From: Sedimenticola selenatireducens DSM 17993
Lineage (GTDB): Bacteria; Pseudomonadota; Gammaproteobacteria; Chromatiales; Chromatiaceae
Assembly (NCBI RefSeq): GCF_000428045.1
Contig: NZ_ATZE01000013.1
Coordinates: 62,001 to 126,000 of the forward strand
DNA: 64,000 bases
Direction of reading: 5' to 3'
The notes under the pieces are model-generated. The model saw nothing but the letters and a program-made list of their open reading frames with translations. It had not been told where the DNA came from and made no database searches. The position numbers and the translations under genes were made by a program. Below, one piece after another: positions 54,343 to 64,000 of this stretch (positions are counted from its first letter, which is position 1; every line of letters starts with the position of its first letter).

Positions 54343-54805
54343 CCTCTTCCGCTTTGCTGAATAGGAACTGACCGATAATCTCCTCCAGCACCAGCGCTGA
54401 CTGGGTCAGGGAGATTTCGGAACCGCCTTGCAGATACTTTTCACTGCCGCCCGGGTCCAGACCGATATACTGCTCACCCAGCAGTCCCGCCGTGAAAATC
54501 TTGGCGAAACTGTCCTCGGGAATCACATTGTACTGGGCATCGATGCGCAACGTGACCACCGCTTCGTAGGTTTTCCGGTCGAAGCCGATCGCGCTGACCC
54601 GGCCTATACGCACCCCGGCCATGGTGACAGGCGAGCGCACCTTCAGACTGCCGATATTATCAAACCGGGCGGTCACATCGTAACCTTCACCATTGCTGGA
54701 GGCGCTCAAATTGCTCACCTGCATCGCAAGGAAGAAGAAAGCGACCAGCCCCGCCGCCATAAAGGCACCGACAAGAATCTCTATCGTCCTGCTATGTATC
54801 ATCAA
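54326..54805 (-). CDS. mlaD: MlaD, MCE-domain subunit
   Basis: The 159-residue protein has an N-terminal membrane helix (VGAFMAAGLVAFFFLAMQV) and an MCE domain with ARFDNIGSLKVRSPVTMAGV and TAGLLGEQYIGLDPGG. It forms the hexameric lipid channel on MlaFE. It is shorter than some homologues but complete over the MCE domain. Confidence 0.93.
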   Translation of the reverse strand: MMIHSRTIEILVGAFMAAGLVAFFFLAMQVSNLSASSNGEGYDVTARFDNIGSLKVRSPVTMAGVRIGRVSAIGFDRKTYEAVVTLRIDAQYNVIPEDSFAKIFTAGLLGEQYIGLDPGGSEKYLQGGSEISLTQSALVLEEIIGQFLFSKAEEGGKLE

Positions 54806-55585
54806 TCAATCCCCGAACATCAGTGCCGTTAATATGAAATCCAGTCCCAATACCGCCAGTGACGAGTGGACCACCGTCCTGGTTGTTGCCCGGCTCACGC
54901 CCTCAGAAGTCGGAACCGCGTCAAATCCCTGAAACAGGGCGATCCAGGTACAGACCAACCCGAAAACCACGCTCTTGATCGCGCCGTTGAACACATCTTC
55001 ATGCAGATCGATTTTGGCCTGCATCTGTGCCCAGAAGGCGCCGTCGTCCACCCCCAGCAAGCCGACCCCGACAAAGTAGCCGCCGACCACACCCAGGGCG
55101 CTGAACAGGGCCGCCAGTAGTGGCATGGAGATAAAACCGGCAAAAAAACGCGGGGTCAGCACGCGCCGCACCGGATCCACTGCCATCATCTCCAGACCCG
55201 AAAGCTGTTCGGTTGCCTTCATCAGCCCGATCTCGGCCGTCAATGCCGAACCGGCGCGTCCGGCGAACAGCAACGCGGCCACCACCGGCCCCAGTTCACG
55301 CACCAGTGATGCGGCCACCATCACCCCCAGCGTCTGCTCGGCGCCAAACTGGGAGAGGATATAGTAGCCCTGCAGACCCAGCACCATGCCGACAAACAGA
55401 CCGGACACACTGATAATCAGTATAGACAGCACACCGACGGAATAGATCTGTTTTACCAGCAGGCCCGGTCTGGGCAACAGGTCCGGCAATCCACGCAGGA
55501 TACCCAATAACAGGAGATGTCCACGCCCCAGCCGCTCCAGCACGCCGATGCCGACTCGCCCCAACTGCGCCAGAACGTTCAACAT
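54806..55585 (-). CDS. mlaE: MlaE, permease subunit
   Basis: The 259-residue permease has five or so membrane helices and the MlaE blocks [34 protein letters not shown] and [20 protein letters not shown]. It moves phospholipids in the inner membrane with MlaF and MlaD. It touches mlaD and overlaps mlaF by 7 bases. Confidence 0.95.
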   Translation of the reverse strand: MLNVLAQLGRVGIGVLERLGRGHLLLLGILRGLPDLLPRPGLLVKQIYSVGVLSILIISVSGLFVGMVLGLQGYYILSQFGAEQTLGVMVAASLVRELGPVVAALLFAGRAGSALTAEIGLMKATEQLSGLEMMAVDPVRRVLTPRFFAGFISMPLLAALFSALGVVGGYFVGVGLLGVDDGAFWAQMQAKIDLHEDVFNGAIKSVVFGLVCTWIALFQGFDAVPTSEGVSRATTRTVVHSSLAVLGLDFILTALMFGD

Positions 55586-56400
55586 GACTCCCCCAGCAGA
55601 TCCTCGGCCAGTTCAGCGGCCGGATAGTGAAACGGCACCGGACCATCCGCCAGCCCCTGCATAAACTGGCGGGTCCAGGCCGACTCCGAGTTGATCATCG
55701 CTTCCGGTTGGCCTGACTCGATCACCTTGCCATTGGAGATAACATAGATAAGATCCGCGATAGCCGATGTCTCCTGAACATCGTGGGAGACGATAATGCT
55801 GCTCAGCCGGCTGGCGTCGTTCAGAGCGCGAATCAATTCCACCAGCACCCCCATGGAGATGGGATCCTGGCCGGTGAACGGCTCGTCATACATGATCATC
55901 ATCGGATCCAGCACCATAGCGCGCGCCAGGGCCACCCGCCGGGCCATGCCGCCGGACAATTCGCTGGGCATCAGATCGCGCGCCCCGCGCAGACCTACCG
56001 CCTCAAGCTTCAACAGCACCAGTTTGCGGATCATCGAGGGGGATAGATTGGTATGCTCCCGCAACGGGTAGGCGACATTTTCGAACACATTAATATCGGT
56101 CAGCAGAGCGCCGCTCTGGAACAGCATGCCCATGCGCATGCGCAGTCGGTAGAGATCCCGGTTCCCCAGCCGATGGATATCCTGCCCATCCACATGGATG
56201 GTCCCGGCCGACGGACGCAATTGCCCGCCGATCAGTTTCAGCAGGGTGGTCTTACCGGTGCCGCTCGGCCCCATGATGGCCGTAATCTTGCCACGCGGGA
56301 TATCGATATCCACGCCATCAAAAATGACCCGACTGCCGCGGGAAAACCGCAACCCCCGGATACTGACCAGCGGCACCTGCTTGTCAACCGAACCCACCAT
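55579..56400 (-). CDS. mlaF: MlaF, ATP-binding subunit
   Basis: The 273-residue ATPase has Walker A GPSGTGKT, signature ELSGGMARR and Walker [14 protein letters not shown]. It powers MlaFEDB-mediated phospholipid traffic. I use ATG 56400, where the family starts; the open frame goes on 32 codons upstream without family likeness. First gene of the mlaFEDCB operon. Confidence 0.93.
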   Translation of the reverse strand: MVGSVDKQVPLVSIRGLRFSRGSRVIFDGVDIDIPRGKITAIMGPSGTGKTTLLKLIGGQLRPSAGTIHVDGQDIHRLGNRDLYRLRMRMGMLFQSGALLTDINVFENVAYPLREHTNLSPSMIRKLVLLKLEAVGLRGARDLMPSELSGGMARRVALARAMVLDPMMIMYDEPFTGQDPISMGVLVELIRALNDASRLSSIIVSHDVQETSAIADLIYVISNGKVIESGQPEAMINSESAWTRQFMQGLADGPVPFHYPAAELAEDLLGESC

Positions 56401-56512
56401 ATCTGATCCACGCTCCAACTGCTCACTCCATTGAATATTTCCACCCGCACGGCAGGCAAAAGGAGCATTCTCACCTTTTGGAATCAACAGCGTCAAGCCC
56501 GATCAACAATCC

Positions 56513-57139
56513 CTAACGCTGCAATCCACTCAGCAGCTGCCACAAAATTGCCGCTTCCCGCATCACCTTGATTGGCGGCGGCCGCCCGGAGAAAAACAGC
56601 ATGGGCGATACCGCCCCCCTGATCCGGACGGACAACGATTCCAGCACCGAGCGCAGCGACTTGAGGTCAGACACCGCCTCGCCGGCAACCAGGGCGCAGA
56701 GCGTAATCCCATCTTCAGCCACCTGCACAGCCGGCTCCTGTTCCAGCGAGCCCGTCACCGCCAGAAATCGCGCCTCTCCCAGCCGGCTTCGCACCCGTTC
56801 GCGTACAGGTTCGGTGAGCGGCATCCAGGAGACGGCACCGGCCAGCCGATCACCCAACGCCGCCTGACAGCGACCAAGCGGCCCCATTGCCTCCACATCG
56901 CCGGCTGCCATCCCGGTAATATCCAGAACAAAGTGGAATCGGTCGGACACATCCTCACGCCAGCCATCAAGCTGCTCATGATCACCCGCCAACCAGCATT
57001 CGAGTGGCAGCACTACCGTCTGAAATTCATTTGCGTAATAACTGAGCCGCCACTCAGGCGGCAGATCATCGGGGTAGAACTGTTCGCTCCAGGCGGAGTG
57101 ATCCCAACCCACTGCCCCAATCGTCAATTCAGACACCAT
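56513..57139 (-). CDS. DUF72 family protein (short)
   Basis: The 208-residue protein begins with ELTIGAVGWDHSAWSEQFYP, the start seen in DUF72/YecE-like proteins, and RLSYYANEFQTVVLP follows the same pattern. It is shorter than the usual 240-280 residues and the later part diverges. No enzymatic role is known to me. The end of the upstream ampG-like gene is 12 bases away, and both point the same way. Confidence 0.65.
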   Translation of the reverse strand: MVSELTIGAVGWDHSAWSEQFYPDDLPPEWRLSYYANEFQTVVLPLECWLAGDHEQLDGWREDVSDRFHFVLDITGMAAGDVEAMGPLGRCQAALGDRLAGAVSWMPLTEPVRERVRSRLGEARFLAVTGSLEQEPAVQVAEDGITLCALVAGEAVSDLKSLRSVLESLSVRIRGAVSPMLFFSGRPPPIKVMREAAILWQLLSGLQR

Positions 57140-57150
57140 AACGGATTCCC

Positions 57151-58689
57151 TCACTCAGCAGCGGCATAACGACTTGCCAGATAAATCAACAGCAACACCG
57201 GCAGCCCCAGAACGGCGGTGAACAGAAAGAAGCGCTCATAGCCGAAGGCATCGACCAGGCTGCCCGAGTAACCGCCGAGCAGTTTCGGCACCAGCGTCAT
57301 CAGGGAGCTGAACAGGGCATATTGAAAGGCGGTAAAGGCGACATGGGTCAGCCCCGAGAGATAGGCGACAAAGGCCGCACCGGCCAGTCCGGCGCTGAGA
57401 TTATCGGCGGTGATGACCAGTATCAACAGGGAGACATCCGCGCCACTGCGCGCCAGCAGCAGAAACAGCAGATTGGTCCCGGCCGAGAGCAGCGCCCCGA
57501 CAAACAGAATACGCATCACACCATAACGCAGTGTCAGCATGCCGCCGAGAAATCCACCCAGTATGGTCATTACCAGGCCGAAAGTCTTGGTAATGTCGGC
57601 GATCTGATCCTTGCTGAAGCCCATGTCCTGATAGAACACGTTGGAGATGACCCCCAACACGATATCCGACACCCGATAGAGGCCGACCAGCGCCAGCACC
57701 AACAGGGCCACTCGCCCATAACGGCGGAAAAAATCGGCCACCGGCTCCAGGTAGGTCTCACGCAGCACCGCGGCGCGGACCAGGCCCAGGGCAACACCCA
57801 GGCGGGCAGCCAGCCCGGCCAGAAGCATGGCCAGCAGCAGGCGCCCCCCTTCCAATCCAAAACCGATCAGCAGGGAATCCTGCGGCAAAGCGGCCGCCCA
57901 GTCGGCCTTGGCGGCAGCGACCCGATCAGCGCTGAGAAAAAAGACCGCCGCGAAAACCGATACCGCCAGCAGAAACAGCAACAGGAAGCGCAAATAGTCG
58001 AAGGCATCGTGGAACAGGACGGGACGCCCGGACTCGACCTTCGGCTCCGACACCAGCAGCGTAGTGATCAGGCCAATGGACATGACTGCCGCCATGCAGA
58101 GGTAGGTCCACTGCCAGGCACTGTAGTTGTAGCCCCCCTCGGCACCAAACCAGACCGCCAGTTTGAGCGAGCCGGCACCCGCTACCAGCATCCCCACCCG
58201 GTAACCGGCGATATACATGGAGGCCATCAGGGCCTGCAGCTCCCGTTCGGCCGACTCGATGCGATAGGCATCGATGACAATATCCTGGGTGGCGCCGGAA
58301 AATCCCAGCAGCACCGCGGCAAACGCCATCATGTGCAGATTTTCCGCCGGATCGGTAAAGGCCATCCAGGAAATAGCGCCGATTACCGACAGCTGCGCCA
58401 GCAGCAACCAGCCTCGACGACGTCCCAGCAGGGCAGTCAACAGCGGCAGCGGCAGCCGATCCACCAGCGGCGCCCAGATGAATTTGAACGAATAGCCCAG
58501 TGCCGCCCAGCTGAAATAGGTCACGGTAGAGCGGTCGATATCGGCTTCGCGCAGCCAGAGCGAGAGGGTGGAAAAAATCAGCAATAGTGGGAGACCGGCA
58601 GAAAACCCGAAAAACAGCATCACCAGCACCTTCGGGTGCCGGTACGCGCGCAGCGTAGCCGCCCAGTCTCTGCCCTCCTCTGTCACCAT
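57151..58689 (-). CDS. ampG: AmpG-like MFS muropeptide permease
   Basis: The 512-residue protein has about 14 membrane helices and the AmpG pattern: LVMLFFGFSAGLPLLLIFST, LGYSFKFIWAPLVDR, LGFSGATQDIVIDAYRIE. It imports cell-wall muropeptides for recycling. I choose ATG 58689 because the preceding open frame has no membrane or family features. It is divergent from pyrE. Confidence 0.9.
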   Translation of the reverse strand: MVTEEGRDWAATLRAYRHPKVLVMLFFGFSAGLPLLLIFSTLSLWLREADIDRSTVTYFSWAALGYSFKFIWAPLVDRLPLPLLTALLGRRRGWLLLAQLSVIGAISWMAFTDPAENLHMMAFAAVLLGFSGATQDIVIDAYRIESAERELQALMASMYIAGYRVGMLVAGAGSLKLAVWFGAEGGYNYSAWQWTYLCMAAVMSIGLITTLLVSEPKVESGRPVLFHDAFDYLRFLLLFLLAVSVFAAVFFLSADRVAAAKADWAAALPQDSLLIGFGLEGGRLLLAMLLAGLAARLGVALGLVRAAVLRETYLEPVADFFRRYGRVALLVLALVGLYRVSDIVLGVISNVFYQDMGFSKDQIADITKTFGLVMTILGGFLGGMLTLRYGVMRILFVGALLSAGTNLLFLLLARSGADVSLLILVITADNLSAGLAGAAFVAYLSGLTHVAFTAFQYALFSSLMTLVPKLLGGYSGSLVDAFGYERFFLFTAVLGLPVLLLIYLASRYAAAE

Positions 58690-58833
58690 CGCCTGGAACA
58701 CTCCGCCCTTGAAAGAGATTTCAGCGCGGGATTGTACCTGATAATAGTGACCGATCCGCACTACCACCCTTTCTCCCCTTGCATCACAACCGCAGGGAAC
58801 GGACAATTTGCCCTCCCGTAATTGGAGTCAGAC

Positions 58834-59475
58834 ATGCAAAGCTATCAACGAGATTTCCTGGATTTTGCCCTTGACGTGGGGGTGTTGCGTTTCGGCGAGT
58901 TTACCCTCAAGTCCGGTCGGATCAGCCCTTACTTCTTCAACGCCGGCCTGTTCAACAGTGGCGCCAGCCTGGCTCGGCTGGGGAAATTCTACGCCCAGGC
59001 CATCGTCAACTCCGGCATCCGCTTTGACGTCCTCTACGGACCGGCCTACAAGGGCATTCCCCTGGCAGCCGTCACCGCCGCGGCACTGTATGATCACCAC
59101 AACATCGACATCCCCTACGCCTTTAACAGAAAAGAGGCCAAGGATCACGGCGAGGGTGGCAGCATCGTCGGCCACCCGCTGGAGGGTCGCATCATGATTA
59201 TCGATGATGTCATCACCGCCGGCACCGCCATCCGCGAGTCGATGGATATTATCAATGCCCAGGGCGCCACCCCGGCCGGGGTAGTGATCGCCCTGGACCG
59301 GCAAGAGCGGGGAACCGGGGAGTGCTCGGCCATTCAGGAGGTCGAAAAAGACTACCGGATGCCGGTAGCGGCGATCGTCCGGCTGGAGCATCTGGTAGAG
59401 TATCTGGCGGAACAGCCGGATGCTGAGGGGTCACTGCAACAGATCCGCGCTTATCGCGATCAATACGGTGTGTGA
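58834..59475 (+). CDS. pyrE: Orotate phosphoribosyltransferase
   Basis: The 213-residue enzyme has the PyrE N terminus ([19 protein letters not shown]) and the PRPP motif [16 protein letters not shown]. It makes OMP in pyrimidine synthesis. TTGGAG precedes ATG 58834; the in-frame ATG at 58822 is less likely. Confidence 0.95.
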   Translation: MQSYQRDFLDFALDVGVLRFGEFTLKSGRISPYFFNAGLFNSGASLARLGKFYAQAIVNSGIRFDVLYGPAYKGIPLAAVTAAALYDHHNIDIPYAFNRKEAKDHGEGGSIVGHPLEGRIMIIDDVITAGTAIRESMDIINAQGATPAGVVIALDRQERGTGECSAIQEVEKDYRMPVAAIVRLEHLVEYLAEQPDAEGSLQQIRAYRDQYGV

Positions 59476-59562
59476 CCGGATGGACTTTACATAGTCCCCA
59501 ATCTATCTGATAGTGCACACAGCCCGCAAACAGACGACCGAGCACCAGCATCACCGATCTAT

Positions 59563-60564
59563 ATGAGCAGAACCTACAGACTACCCATTGGATTACTTAC
59601 CGCGATCATGCTCCTCGCCCCAGCGGCCGAGGCGGGCAAAATCTATCGCTGGGTGGATGCGGAAGGGAATGTTCATCTCTCCGACCGGGTGCCCACGGAA
59701 CACGCCCGCAGCGCCCGCAGCGAACTGAGCGAAACCGGCCGCGAAGTGGAACGCGTTCAGGCAGCCAAGACTGCGGAGGAGATCGCCAGGGAACAGGAGC
59801 TTGAGAAACTGCGTGCGGAGCAACAGCGGCTGATCGAGATACAGCACGCCAAGGACCAGGTGCTGCTGCGGACATTCCGCACGGAAGACGATCTGCTCAT
59901 GGCCCGCAACGGCAAGCTGGCCGCCATCGATTCCAATATCCAGGTGATCCGCAGCAATATCCGCCGCATGAAAAACCGCCTGGCCGAAATGCAGCAGAAC
60001 GCAGCCTCCATGGAACGGCAAGGCCAGCGGCTCTCTGATAATCTGCTCAAGGATATCGAAAACACCCGCGCCCAACTGCGCGACAGCTATACCACGATCA
60101 TTCAGAAAGAGCAGGAGAAGGAGGCAATCCGCAACAGTGCGTCCAAGGACCTGGCCCGTTTCCGCAGTCTGAAAAACCTGCGTGAAGAGAACGCCGACCC
60201 GCAACTCAACCAGGAGAAGACCGCTTCGCTACTGGATACCGTGGTGGTGTGTGAGGATGACCGCGCCTGCGACCAGGCCTGGATCAAGGTTGAAGAGTAC
60301 GTGCGTAAATTTGCCACCACCCGGCTGCAGATGCTCAGCGACAGCATTATCATGTCCGCCGCCCCGCTGAAGGATGACGACATCAGCCTGACCGCCTCGC
60401 GCATTGTCTACAAGGACAGACCCGGCGCGGAGCTGTTCATGGACTTGCAGTGCAAACCCTCGCCGCGCGGAATCGACCTGTGCAACACCGAAGCGGTGGA
60501 GAAGATCCGCACCGGCTTCCGCGACTATCTGGCTGAATCCAAGCGCGTTCAATCCGCGAACTGA
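59563..60564 (+). CDS. DUF4124 domain-containing secreted protein
   Basis: The 333-residue protein has a signal peptide (ending AAEAGKIY) and a DUF4124 start (IYRWVDAEGNVHLSDRVP), then a long coiled-coil region (about 65-210) and a C-terminal domain with four Cys residues. DUF4124 proteins are common in envelope-associated proteins of gammaproteobacteria; function here is unknown. Confidence 0.8.
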   Translation: MSRTYRLPIGLLTAIMLLAPAAEAGKIYRWVDAEGNVHLSDRVPTEHARSARSELSETGREVERVQAAKTAEEIAREQELEKLRAEQQRLIEIQHAKDQVLLRTFRTEDDLLMARNGKLAAIDSNIQVIRSNIRRMKNRLAEMQQNAASMERQGQRLSDNLLKDIENTRAQLRDSYTTIIQKEQEKEAIRNSASKDLARFRSLKNLREENADPQLNQEKTASLLDTVVVCEDDRACDQAWIKVEEYVRKFATTRLQMLSDSIIMSAAPLKDDDISLTASRIVYKDRPGAELFMDLQCKPSPRGIDLCNTEAVEKIRTGFRDYLAESKRVQSAN

Positions 60565-60607
60565 GGCAGGCGGCCCGATGGAGAGGCCGCACCTGTCAAC
60601 CCCATCA

Positions 60608-60687
60608 TGTAGGAGCGGCGCCCCGCCGCGATAATCGTTCGATGACCGATGCCCCGGCCAATTGGCCCGGGGCGGGCCTCCTGCAGG
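60608..60687 (+). repeat. REP-like hairpin doublet (convergent)
   Basis: A TGTAGGAGCGGCG unit (60608-60632) is followed 31 bases later by GGCCCGGGGCGGG (60664-60687), each able to fold into a GC hairpin. Both units recur at 42504-42581, one identically over 25 bases. Here they face each other. The doublet lies in the 144-base gap between two convergent genes. Confidence 0.8.
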
Positions 60688-60708
60688 GACCCGGGTCGGC
60701 GGCGGATC

Positions 60709-61299
60709 TCAGGCCGCCGATTGAAACAGCGCGCGCTCCAGAATCGTCCATTGCGACTCCCAGCCAGTGGCCGGTGACACCTTGAAGCGGGTACGCAGGA
60801 ACTGGTGCATGCGCCCCTCGATCAAGGACAACATCAGCGCGGCACCGCTCTCCGCATCCACACAGAGGTCGTCATCGCGCATCCGCGACTCGCGCAGCAC
60901 CTGTCGCAGCTGGGTCTCCAGACGGGCGAAAAACTGCTCCACCCGCTGATGCAGCCGCTCGGTCTCGCCGACCAGGGCATCGCCCAGCAGCACCCGGGTG
61001 ATGCCCGGATTGCGCTCGGAAAAGACCAGCAGCAGATAGAGCAGCCGGGCACAGCGGCTACGCGTCTCCTTTTCACCTTCGAGGATCTGGTTAATACGGG
61101 CAAATACCGACTCCTCGGCAAACCCGATCAACCCTTCGAACATCTTCGCCTTGCTGGCAAAGTGCCGGTACAGGGCCGCCTCGGAGACCCCCACCGAGCG
61201 TGCCAACACCGCCGTGGTGATGCGCTCACCCGGACTGCGTTCCAGTTCTGCCGCCAGTGATTCAAGAATCTGCTGCTTGCGGGATACTTTCTGATTCAT
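60709..61299 (-). CDS. slmA: Nucleoid occlusion factor SlmA
   Basis: The 196-residue TetR-fold protein has the SlmA start (SRKQQILESLAAELE) and helix-turn-helix (ITTAVLARSVGVSEAALYRHF). It blocks FtsZ assembly over the chromosome. Its place next to argB supports the call over a generic TetR regulator. Confidence 0.92.
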   Translation of the reverse strand: MNQKVSRKQQILESLAAELERSPGERITTAVLARSVGVSEAALYRHFASKAKMFEGLIGFAEESVFARINQILEGEKETRSRCARLLYLLLVFSERNPGITRVLLGDALVGETERLHQRVEQFFARLETQLRQVLRESRMRDDDLCVDAESGAALMLSLIEGRMHQFLRTRFKVSPATGWESQWTILERALFQSAA

Positions 61300-61309
61300 C
61301 CGGACAGTC

Positions 61310-62305
<996 letters not shown>

Positions 62306-64000
62306 TCAAAAAGGAAGGTTCAGTCCGGGGTCCACACGCAACAGCCACTGCTGGAACTGCTGCTGTATCCGCGCCAACGCCGCCTCGCTGTCCGCCTCGA
62401 ACCGAAACACCACCGAGGGAGTTGTATTGGAGGGCCGGACCAACCCCCAGCCATCCTCGAATTCGACCCGCAGACCATCGATGGTCGTTATCTTGGCATC
62501 GGTGAAATCCGCCTGCCCGGCCAAACTCTCCATCAGCGCGAAATTCGCCCCTTCCTGGTCAAAAGCCAGATTCAGTTCAGGCGTCGACACGCTTTCCGGC
62601 AAGCTGTCGAATATCTCGGTGACCGGCACCGGCTCACTCGACAGCAGCTCCAGCAATCTGGCGCAGGAGTATAACCCATCGTCAAATCCGTACCAGCGCT
62701 CCTGAATAAAGATATGGCCGCTCATTTCACCCGCCAGCAGCGCACCGGTTTCACGCATCTTCGCCTTGATCAGCGAGTGTCCCGTCTTCCACATAATCGG
62801 ACGGCCGCCATAGGAGAGAATCTCATCAGCCAGATGACGACTCGATTTCACATCGTAAATCACGTCTCCACCAGGCTGACGGCTCAACACGTCCCGTGCC
62901 AGGAGCATCAGCAAACGATCCGGCCAGATAACCTTGCCGTTGCCATCGACAACACCCAACCGGTCACCATCACCATCAAACGCCACACCCAGATCGGCCT
63001 TGCGCTCCCGCACGGCCACGATCAGGTCCGCCAGATTCTCCGGCTTGCCCGGGTCCGGGTGATGATTGGGAAAATCGCCATCCACCTTGCAGTAGAGCGC
63101 CGTGACCTCACAGCCAAGGGCCTGAAACAGGGCCGGTGCCACCACGCTGGCAACACCGTTGCCGCAATCCACCACCAGCTTTAGCGGACGACTCAACTGC
63201 ACATCCCCCACCACCCGTTCAATATAGTCGGGCAGCAGATCCTGCTCATGCAGCGAGCCCCGGCCTTGCTGATAATCCTGTCGCTCGATGCGTTGCTTCA
63301 GGCCGCTGATCGCATCACCAGAGAGGGCCGCGCCATTAATGACGATCTTCAGTCCATTGTAATTCGGCGGGTTGTGACTACCGGTAATCATTACGCCCGT
63401 CTTGCTGCCGAGAAAGTGCGTGGCGAAATAGAGCACCGGTGTCGGCACCATGCCGATATCCAGTACATCCCGCCCACTGGCCATCAGCCCTTCGCTCAGC
63501 GCCTTGCTGAAGGCGGCGCCGGAGTGGCGGCCATCGCGGGCAACAATCACCGTCTGTTCACCCTGCTCATAGGCTTCGCTGCCGATGGCCCGGCCCAACT
63601 CATAAACGATCTGTTCAGTCAGGGTTTCACCCACCACACCCCGGATATCATAGGCGCGGAAGATTGAGTCCGGCAGTGATTCCAGCACCTCGGCAAAACC
63701 GGATCCGGATTCGTCCGGATCATCATCAAACGCCTCCAGCCCGGGCATGAGCATTTCATCCGCAGCGGCTTTCACCGCCGGTTCGGCCGGGGCCGCCTTT
63801 CTGCCCGCCTGATGCCACACCTGCCTGATCAGTCCGAACACATGGCCGAACTCTTCCAGCCTGGGCTGACTGACCCGGCCAACAGAACCGCTTTTAAGGA
63901 CCTCCACCAGACTGAACATTGACTCCAGGTCAGTGCGCAACGCCTGCTTGAGGTGGCGCGCCTGGAACCAGAGCACTGCCGCGATAAGCAGGGCGGCAAT
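62306..64000 (-). CDS. algC: AlgC-like phosphomannomutase/phosphoglucomutase, 5' end outside window
   Basis: At least 564 residues are read and the frame is open at the right edge, so the N terminus is missing. The visible upstream part is hydrophobic (ALLIAAVLWFQ), suggesting a membrane helix, followed by a linker and the catalytic domain with RAYDIRGVVG, the phosphoserine motif TGSHNPPNYNG, the metal loop FDGDGDRLG and the late RPSNTTP. AlgC-type enzymes make mannose-1-phosphate or glucose-1-phosphate for polysaccharides; longer forms with N-terminal membrane regions are known. Confidence 0.9.
   Translation of the reverse strand: MAALLIAAVLWFQARHLKQALRTDLESMFSLVEVLKSGSVGRVSQPRLEEFGHVFGLIRQVWHQAGRKAAPAEPAVKAAADEMLMPGLEAFDDDPDESGSGFAEVLESLPDSIFRAYDIRGVVGETLTEQIVYELGRAIGSEAYEQGEQTVIVARDGRHSGAAFSKALSEGLMASGRDVLDIGMVPTPVLYFATHFLGSKTGVMITGSHNPPNYNGLKIVINGAALSGDAISGLKQRIERQDYQQGRGSLHEQDLLPDYIERVVGDVQLSRPLKLVVDCGNGVASVVAPALFQALGCEVTALYCKVDGDFPNHHPDPGKPENLADLIVAVRERKADLGVAFDGDGDRLGVVDGNGKVIWPDRLLMLLARDVLSRQPGGDVIYDVKSSRHLADEILSYGGRPIMWKTGHSLIKAKMRETGALLAGEMSGHIFIQERWYGFDDGLYSCARLLELLSSEPVPVTEIFDSLPESVSTPELNLAFDQEGANFALMESLAGQADFTDAKITTIDGLRVEFEDGWGLVRPSNTTPSVVFRFEADSEAALARIQQQFQQWLLRVDPGLNLPF

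Noticed and set aside
57322-58587. 421-residue plus-strand frame over ampG
   Set aside because: Antisense of a membrane protein gene, very rich in Gln, Gly and His and without hydrophobic core.

Overview
The window joins two kinds of DNA. Bases 1 to about 38,150 are the end of a large integrative and conjugative element (ICE) of the ICEclc/PFL_47xx (MobH relaxase) type. The element is integrated at the 3' end of a tRNA-Gly(CCC) gene (38135-38208, minus strand). Its other end lies left of the window. From 38,209 onward the DNA is ordinary gammaproteobacterial chromosome. The blocks sspB-sspA-petC-petB-petA, Nif3-algW-hisD-hisG-murA-mlaBCDEF, pyrE, slmA, argB and the AlgC-like phosphomutase point to a gammaproteobacterium, possibly a sulfur-oxidiser-like member near the Chromatiales. 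That placement is an inference from gene order and protein flavour only.

ICE layout, left to right. (1) 1-12,136 is a defence cargo. It holds a Rad50/RloC-like AAA_13 ATPase cut by the window edge, a scar of a lost helicase gene, and a tightly overlapping four-gene operon encoding a MORC-type GHKL ATPase, a Z1 helicase-like ATPase, a PD-(D/E)XK protein (DUF4420) and an AIPR abortive-infection protein. Beside these lie a Vsr nick endonuclease, a C5-cytosine methyltransferase and a small helix-turn-helix protein. Together they look like a multi-component restriction-modification/abortive-infection system. (2) 12,361-26,423 is a dense type IV secretion operon on the plus strand, from the RAQPRD protein to TraG. 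It is interrupted only by a DsbA-like thioredoxin and a RadC-like JAB protein, the latter with a structured leader and its own terminator. (3) 26,452-31,822 holds a DUF3742 protein, an AbiE-type toxin-antitoxin pair, a repeat-rich candidate oriT, the MobH relaxase, an Xre regulator and a stand-alone LysR effector-binding domain. (4) 31,767-36,007 holds a Tn3-family transposase remnant beside a lead/cadmium resistance module. The module has a PbrR-like MerR regulator, a PbrA-like P1B ATPase and a PbrB/PbrC-type PAP2-LspA fusion behind a clear MerR operator. (5) 36,043-38,134 holds the long P4-type integrase and a cluster of GGACT repeats next to the tRNA.

Chromosome layout: fadD-like ligase; trmB; fetAB iron exporter; ymdB macrodomain protein; DUF3301 protein; sspBA; cytochrome bc1 (petABC); Nif3-like protein; AlgW/DegS protease; hisD and hisG; murA; the Mla phospholipid transport operon; a DUF72 protein; AmpG; pyrE; a DUF4124 protein; slmA; argB; and an AlgC-like phosphomutase running off the right edge. 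REP-like hairpin doublets occur at 42,504-42,581 and 60,608-60,687, and another interspersed palindrome lies at 49,943. Start sites were adjusted by Shine-Dalgarno position and family length where noted. No database search was run, so family names rest on motifs recognised by eye.
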